The notes beneath the pieces are model-generated. The model was not told the DNA's origin and ran no database searches. It saw only the letters and a program-made list of their open reading frames with translations. A stretch of 64,000 nt of DNA from Channallabes apus (lineage: Eukaryota > Chordata > Actinopteri > Siluriformes > Clariidae): NCBI GenBank assembly GCA_030522415.1, contig CM060109.1, positions 27,230,892-27,294,891 on the forward strand, in the 5' to 3' direction. Within the stretch, counting starts at the first letter, position 1, and every line of letters starts with the position of its first letter. The position numbers and the translations under genes are program-made. This document shows, piece by piece, positions 60,701 through 64,000 of this stretch.

Positions 60701-62903
60701 TTCAATTTTATTTGTATAGCGCTTTTAACAATTGACATTGTCTCAAAACAGCTTTACACAATCAAAAGAATTATTTAAGTTTGTATGTAATGTGAATGTG
60801 TATGAATCAAAATGTTCAGATAGTCCCTGGTGAGCAAGCCGAGGGCGACAGTGGCAAGGAAAAACTCCCTGAGATGGTAATAGGAAGAAACCTTGAGAGG
60901 AACCACACTCAACAGGGAACCCATCCTCATCTTGGTGAAACAGATAGCAGGAAATTATCCTGCATTTATACTGTGTTAGGTGGCAGGCAGTTCAGCTATA
61001 ATAGTTGATGTTAATTGATGTTAAAATGGAGTCCAGTAGAGAGACTTGTAGAAAGTTCCAGTCCTGAACTATCGAATTGTCAAGTCCTCAGAGAAACAGC
61101 TAACAACACCAGTCAAGGCCAGAACCATCTTCTAAGATGCCAGAGTCTGGAGGAAGACTGGGGAGAGGGAAATGCCAAAATGCCTGAAGTCCAGTGTCAA
61201 GTACCCACAGTCAGTGATGGTCTGGGGTGCCATGTCAGCTGCTGGTGTTGGTCCACTGTGTTTTATCAAGGGCAGGGTCAATGCAGCTAGCTATCAGGAG
61301 ATTTTGGAGCACTTCATGCTTCCATCTGCTGAAAAGCTTTATGGAGATGAAGATTTCATTTTTCAGCACGACCTGGCACCTGCTCACAGTGCCAAAACCA
61401 CTGGTAAATGGTTTACTGACCATGGTATTACTGTGCTCAATTGGCCTGCCAACTCTCCTGACCTGAACTCCATAGAGAATCTGTGGGATATTGTGAAGAG
61501 AAAGTTGAGAGACACAAAAATCTGCAAAAGGATTCCCGACCAAGTATTGAGTGCATAACTGAACATAATTATTTGAAGGTTGACTTTTTTTGTATTAAAA
61601 ACACTTTTCTTTTATTGGTCGGATGAAATATGCTAATTTTTGGAGATAGGGATTTTGGGTTTTCATGAGCTGTATGCCACAATCATCAATATTAAAACAA
61701 TAAAAGGCTTGAACTACTTCAGTTGTGTGTAATGAATCTAAAATATCTGAAAGTCTAATGTTTATCAGTACATTCCAGAAAATAATGAACTTTATCACAA
61801 TATGCTAATTTTTTGAGAAGGACCTGTATCTCTGCATTGAGCCATTAACACCAGAGTACTACAGAGGTTTTGTATAGAAGGACTCTTATATCACATGTTG
61901 CAGCTCAGGACTGATCTGCTGTCAGAAAATTGATTTATTAATGTTTGATAGGTATTTTCCAAAAATGTAGGTGCCACTAAATTCTGTATGAAATGAATCT
62001 TCAAACAATTTATTCAACAAGGAACTGCAAGGTGATGGTTCATAAAACATTCTCTATTGTTATGACGTGCAAGAACAAATCACATTTGAGCCATTCATGC
62101 GGATATCCAATTAATACGAAGGATTCACAACGATACAGGGTTGCATGGAGAGTTCAAGGAGCCCTTCTTGTTGAGAGACAGCCAGTTCTGGAAAGTGGAG
62201 CAGCTGAGAAAGCTGCCCGTTGCCTCCGGTGATTACGGCAAAGGAAAGGCCTCTTTTCTCGACTCCCACAGCCAGTCCGTCGCCCGGCGACCATGATATA
62301 ACGGGTTCGTTGTTGCCCACAGGAAATGAACAAAGACCACCCTGTCACCCCTCCCAGTCTCTTCCACTTTTACCAGGTCTGTGTCCAAGCTTTGATTTCA
62401 AGCCAGTCATGCAGCAGGTATCTGTAGCCTCAGGTAATCTGAGTGTAGAGTGGACCCAAAGTTTGGCACTACCACACTTCTCTCGATACCGTCCCATTGT
62501 TCTCAAGGCACAGAATTAGATGATGTAGGAAATCCAATACATCAGGACCTGTTTTAATGCTCTTCTATTGAGATGAAAAGGAAAGACTGTCACTGTTTTC
62601 TACTCAGTCTGTGTGATCAGCATGCATTTGCCATGCAGAGAAAAGGCCAGAAAGTACTGAATAAAGACCCAGATAAACTCAAAGTACTGAATGTAGACCC
62701 AGATAATCATTAAGCCTTAGAATCATTCTTAAATTACACCATTGTCAAATAAAGGTTAACATTTAACTGAGTTGTGGTGTTTTTGTGTCTTCAGGATAAT
62801 GTGATCTCAGTAAAGGATATTGATCTGGTGATGTCAGAGGGGCTGGGCATGCGCTATGCTTTCATTGGTCCAATCGAAACTATGCATCTCAATGCACCAA
62901 ATG
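52219..62903 (+). CDS. CRYL1: Lambda-crystallin homolog (L-gulonate 3-dehydrogenase), 3'-partial
   Basis: NAD-dependent dehydrogenase of the 3-hydroxyacyl-CoA dehydrogenase fold. Family role: oxidises L-gulonate in the uronate cycle, in the cytosol. Exons: 52219-52259, 52594-52701, 54500-54626, 55575-55736, 56279-56473, 62795-62903, encoding 247 residues plus one base. Human has 319, so the last roughly 70 residues lie right of the window. The NAD-binding [11 protein letters not shown] (G13-S-G15-L-I-G18) is split between exons 1 and 2. [11 protein letters not shown] is at residues 120-130, and HPVNPPYY (His145) spans the exon 4/5 junction. Exon 6 ends [14 protein letters not shown]. Intron 5 is 6.3 kb and full of Tc1 relics. 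Head to head with IFT88. Confidence 0.96.
52920..52964. repeat. Perfect 19-bp hairpin in CRYL1 intron
   Basis: ATCCTGTGTACAGGGGTTG, a 7-nt loop, then its exact reverse complement. It formed from the tail of an antisense SINE (TATACCGCTTTATCCTGTGT) turned back on itself. Confidence 0.9.
53220..53594 (-). repeat. Full-length V-SINE-like element
   Basis: On the minus strand: a tRNA-like head (GGCACGGTGGTGTAGTGGTT as A box, GAGTTCGATTCCCGG as B box), core (GTGGGTTTCCTCCAGG, CACTGTCCAAAGATCTGCAG), L2-like tail (CCCTGCGATGGACTGGCACC) and a GAGTGAAT repeat end. The most complete SINE in the window. The head is a pol III promoter relic, not a tRNA gene. Confidence 0.9.
55365..55420 (-). repeat. SINE tail scrap
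   Basis: ACTCACTCATCTTCTATACT and CTTTATCCTGTATTCAGGGT are the antisense end of the same SINE. Directly repeated GTGCTATAGAATATTA / ATGCTATAGAATATTA flanks it and is probably the target-site duplication. Confidence 0.75.
57225..57415 (-). repeat. V-SINE-like fragment, antisense
   Basis: Contains ACATGTCTTTGGACTGCGAG, GGGGAGAACATGCAAATTCC and TCTAACCACTGTGCCAGAC. The tail is missing. Confidence 0.75.
57652..57725. repeat. (TA)n microsatellite
   Basis: About 36 TA dinucleotides, next to a Tc1 relic. Confidence 0.96.
57760..58080 (+). mobile_element. Tc1-like transposase relic
   Basis: Contains GGACTGATCAGATGAAGATG (first-aspartate region), GTGGAGGAGGAATGATGATT (GGG-SxM region) and CAGCATGACAGTGATCACAA (second-aspartate region). 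Many breaks. Confidence 0.65.
59355..59560 (+). mobile_element. Tc1-like N-terminal relic
   Basis: TACACTGTGTGGCCAAAACA is an inverted-repeat-like start. A frame reading [20 protein letters not shown], then LRTVQ, is the helix-turn-helix start of the family seen at 43419. Confidence 0.7.
60345..61558 (+). pseudogene. Tc1 transposase, deleted and interrupted
   Basis: The N-terminal part (60345-60690) has an open helix-turn-helix frame ([20 protein letters not shown] and onward). After the insertion the DDE part (61172-61558) keeps FQHDLAPAH and NSIENLW. The first-aspartate segment and the normal C-terminus are missing exactly as in the copy at 22732. Confidence 0.85.
60696..61133 (+). repeat. 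Dispersed repeat inserted in Tc1
   Basis: Starts TTTTCAATTTTATTTGTATA (a common fish repeat start), then GTCTCAAAACAGCTTTACAC, later GTGGCAAGGAAAAACTCCCT and GAAACCTTGAGAGGAACCAC. Class not known to me. Confidence 0.7.
62130..62480. other. GC-richer island in CRYL1 intron 5
   Basis: Non-repetitive, more GC-rich than its surroundings. Open frames on both strands but no recognisable protein or splice signals. It could be an old retroelement piece or a regulatory element. Confidence 0.3.
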
Positions 62904-63078
62904 GTTAGTATTCATGCTCAGTGATGTGGTTGTAAGTAAAAATCTGTTTCTTATATAAATTGTAATGGACATGGAACGGACGGTCTTGTTTTCTCATAGG
63001 GTCTTCAATTAGAATTGAGAGACTAGAATTGAGTTCTATAAAACAAACATGATTATTTGCATTACTGTGCGACTCATG

Positions 63079-63081
<3 letters not shown>

Positions 63082-63154
<73 letters not shown>

Positions 63155-63155
63155 G
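63082..63155. repeat. (GT)n(GA)n microsatellite
   Basis: About 26 GT units followed by about 11 GA units. Confidence 0.96.
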
Positions 63156-63212
63156 TGTGAGAAATTGCATGAGAAAGGGCGGAGGGACGGGGGTTATGTT
63201 CTGGTGGGGTCA

Positions 63213-63266
63213 AAATGTCCCCACAAGAATAGCAATGTCTGGCAGTTTGGCCTTGTGGGGACATTT
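63213..63266. repeat. 15-bp inverted repeat (GGGGACATTT type)
   Basis: AAATGTCCCCACAAG and its exact reverse complement, separated by 24 bp. A common dispersed fish sequence, possibly the core of a small MITE. Confidence 0.6.
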
Positions 63267-64000
63267 GGCTACCTTTTTGTTATCTAAAAAAATTAAAAGA
63301 GCATAAATGTTTCCTTTTTGTTACTGAGGTTTGGGTCCGAATTTGATTTATGTATAGGCATAGAATTAATTGTGTGTTTCACTAAAAGAAGCCCACATGG
63401 ATAAATGTGTGTGTCTGTGTTAGAGTAAGGGATAAGGTTGTGTGTTATGAAGGCCACAGGTGCATGTTGAATATCGGAAGGCAGTGTGAAATATGCAGGC
63501 TGCCCTTGCTCTGTGAAGCCTTTTAAAAACACAGCCCTCTTTTGATGGCTGTTCTCACTCACAAGTGGTCAGTCCTTGGAACCATACCACTGAGTTCCAG
63601 GATATTTTAACGTGTTTATGTTGTTGTTTTCTTGTTTTGTTTTTATGTGGGATTGAGTACTACCAACAATATGGTATTAGAATAAAAGTTTCAATCCTAC
63701 TTTAGCATTCAAGGTGTGTCCTACTTACTTCAGGGAAAAACTGAAGACTTTGTTTTCACTTGCATTCTTGTCCCTGAGTAAGAGTCTTCTGTAAGCATCC
63801 AGGCACATCTGATAACCGTACGAGTTTCATGTCAAGGTTCTGTTCAACAAGAGTAAACTAAGCAAGATAAAGCTGGTTTATTAGATAATAATCCTGGTTG
63901 TTACCCAGTCTAGACTGAGCAACAGATTAGAATTCATAGCAGCTCATGATTTTATAATCTTTTTAAAAATAGATATGTTTAACAAAGGAAAGTATTTTAA

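Larger units (their letters stand above)
60016..61826 (+). mobile_element. Tc1-like transposon with internal insertion
   Basis: TA on both sides. The inverted ends start CAGGTCCTTCT and match those of 22638-24004. A separate repeat interrupts it at 60696-61133. Opposite orientation to the 22638 copy. In CRYL1 intron 5. Confidence 0.93.
62904..64000 (+). other. CRYL1: CRYL1 intron 6 (part)
   Basis: Starts with donor GTTAGT after exon 6. Holds a GT/GA microsatellite and a small palindromic repeat. The final CRYL1 exon(s) are not present. Confidence 0.7.

Noticed and set aside
62220..62519. 99-codon plus-strand frame in CRYL1 intron 5
   Set aside because: No similarity recognised and a competing minus-strand frame. 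The CRYL1 frame passes from 56473 to 62795 without it.

Overview
This window is vertebrate nuclear DNA, almost certainly from a ray-finned fish. The genes are split by many introns with ordinary vertebrate splice sites. The non-coding DNA is rich in Tc1-type transposons, small hAT-like elements and tRNA-headed SINEs with an L2-like tail, a mix typical of teleosts. The repeat style resembles catfishes and relatives, but I cannot name a species. I found no bacterial features, rRNA, tRNA genes or CRISPR arrays.

Five protein-coding genes were read exon by exon and each keeps an open frame across all its junctions. In order: XPO4 (+, 1169-20173, 19 exons, 5' end outside the window), EEF1AKMT1/N6AMT2 (+, 25181-30937, 4 exons, complete), IL17D (-, 32327-33043, 2 exons, complete), IFT88 (-, 33783-51324, 25 coding exons plus one candidate microexon, complete) and CRYL1 (+, 52219-62903, 6 exons, 3' end outside the window). 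This gene order and the relative orientations match the human 13q12 block XPO4-EEF1AKMT1-IL17D-IFT88-CRYL1. The genes are functionally unrelated (nuclear export, eEF1A lysine methylation, cytokine, ciliary transport, L-gulonate dehydrogenase), so this is conserved linkage rather than an operon-like system. IFT88 and CRYL1 are head to head and share a short intergenic promoter region that carries an RFX-type X-box.

The most notable sequence-level result is three minor-spliceosome (U12-type) introns: an AT-AC intron and a GT-AG intron in XPO4, and a GT-AG intron in IFT88. Each has the (A/G)TATCCTTT 5' site and a branch-like motif 11-14 nt from the 3' end.

The space between exons is an archive of nested mobile elements. 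Examples are a solo LTR inside an element carrying 16 copies of a 12-bp palindrome, a hAT-like element inside another hAT-like element, an RTE-type LINE fragment inside a SINE with a 12-bp target duplication, a Tc1 inside an older Tc1 (twice), and two Tc1 copies sharing the same internal deletion that removes the first catalytic aspartate. One Tc1 at 45909-47428 has perfect TA flanks and only one in-frame stop. Family names for elements come from memory of fish repeats and were not checked by search.
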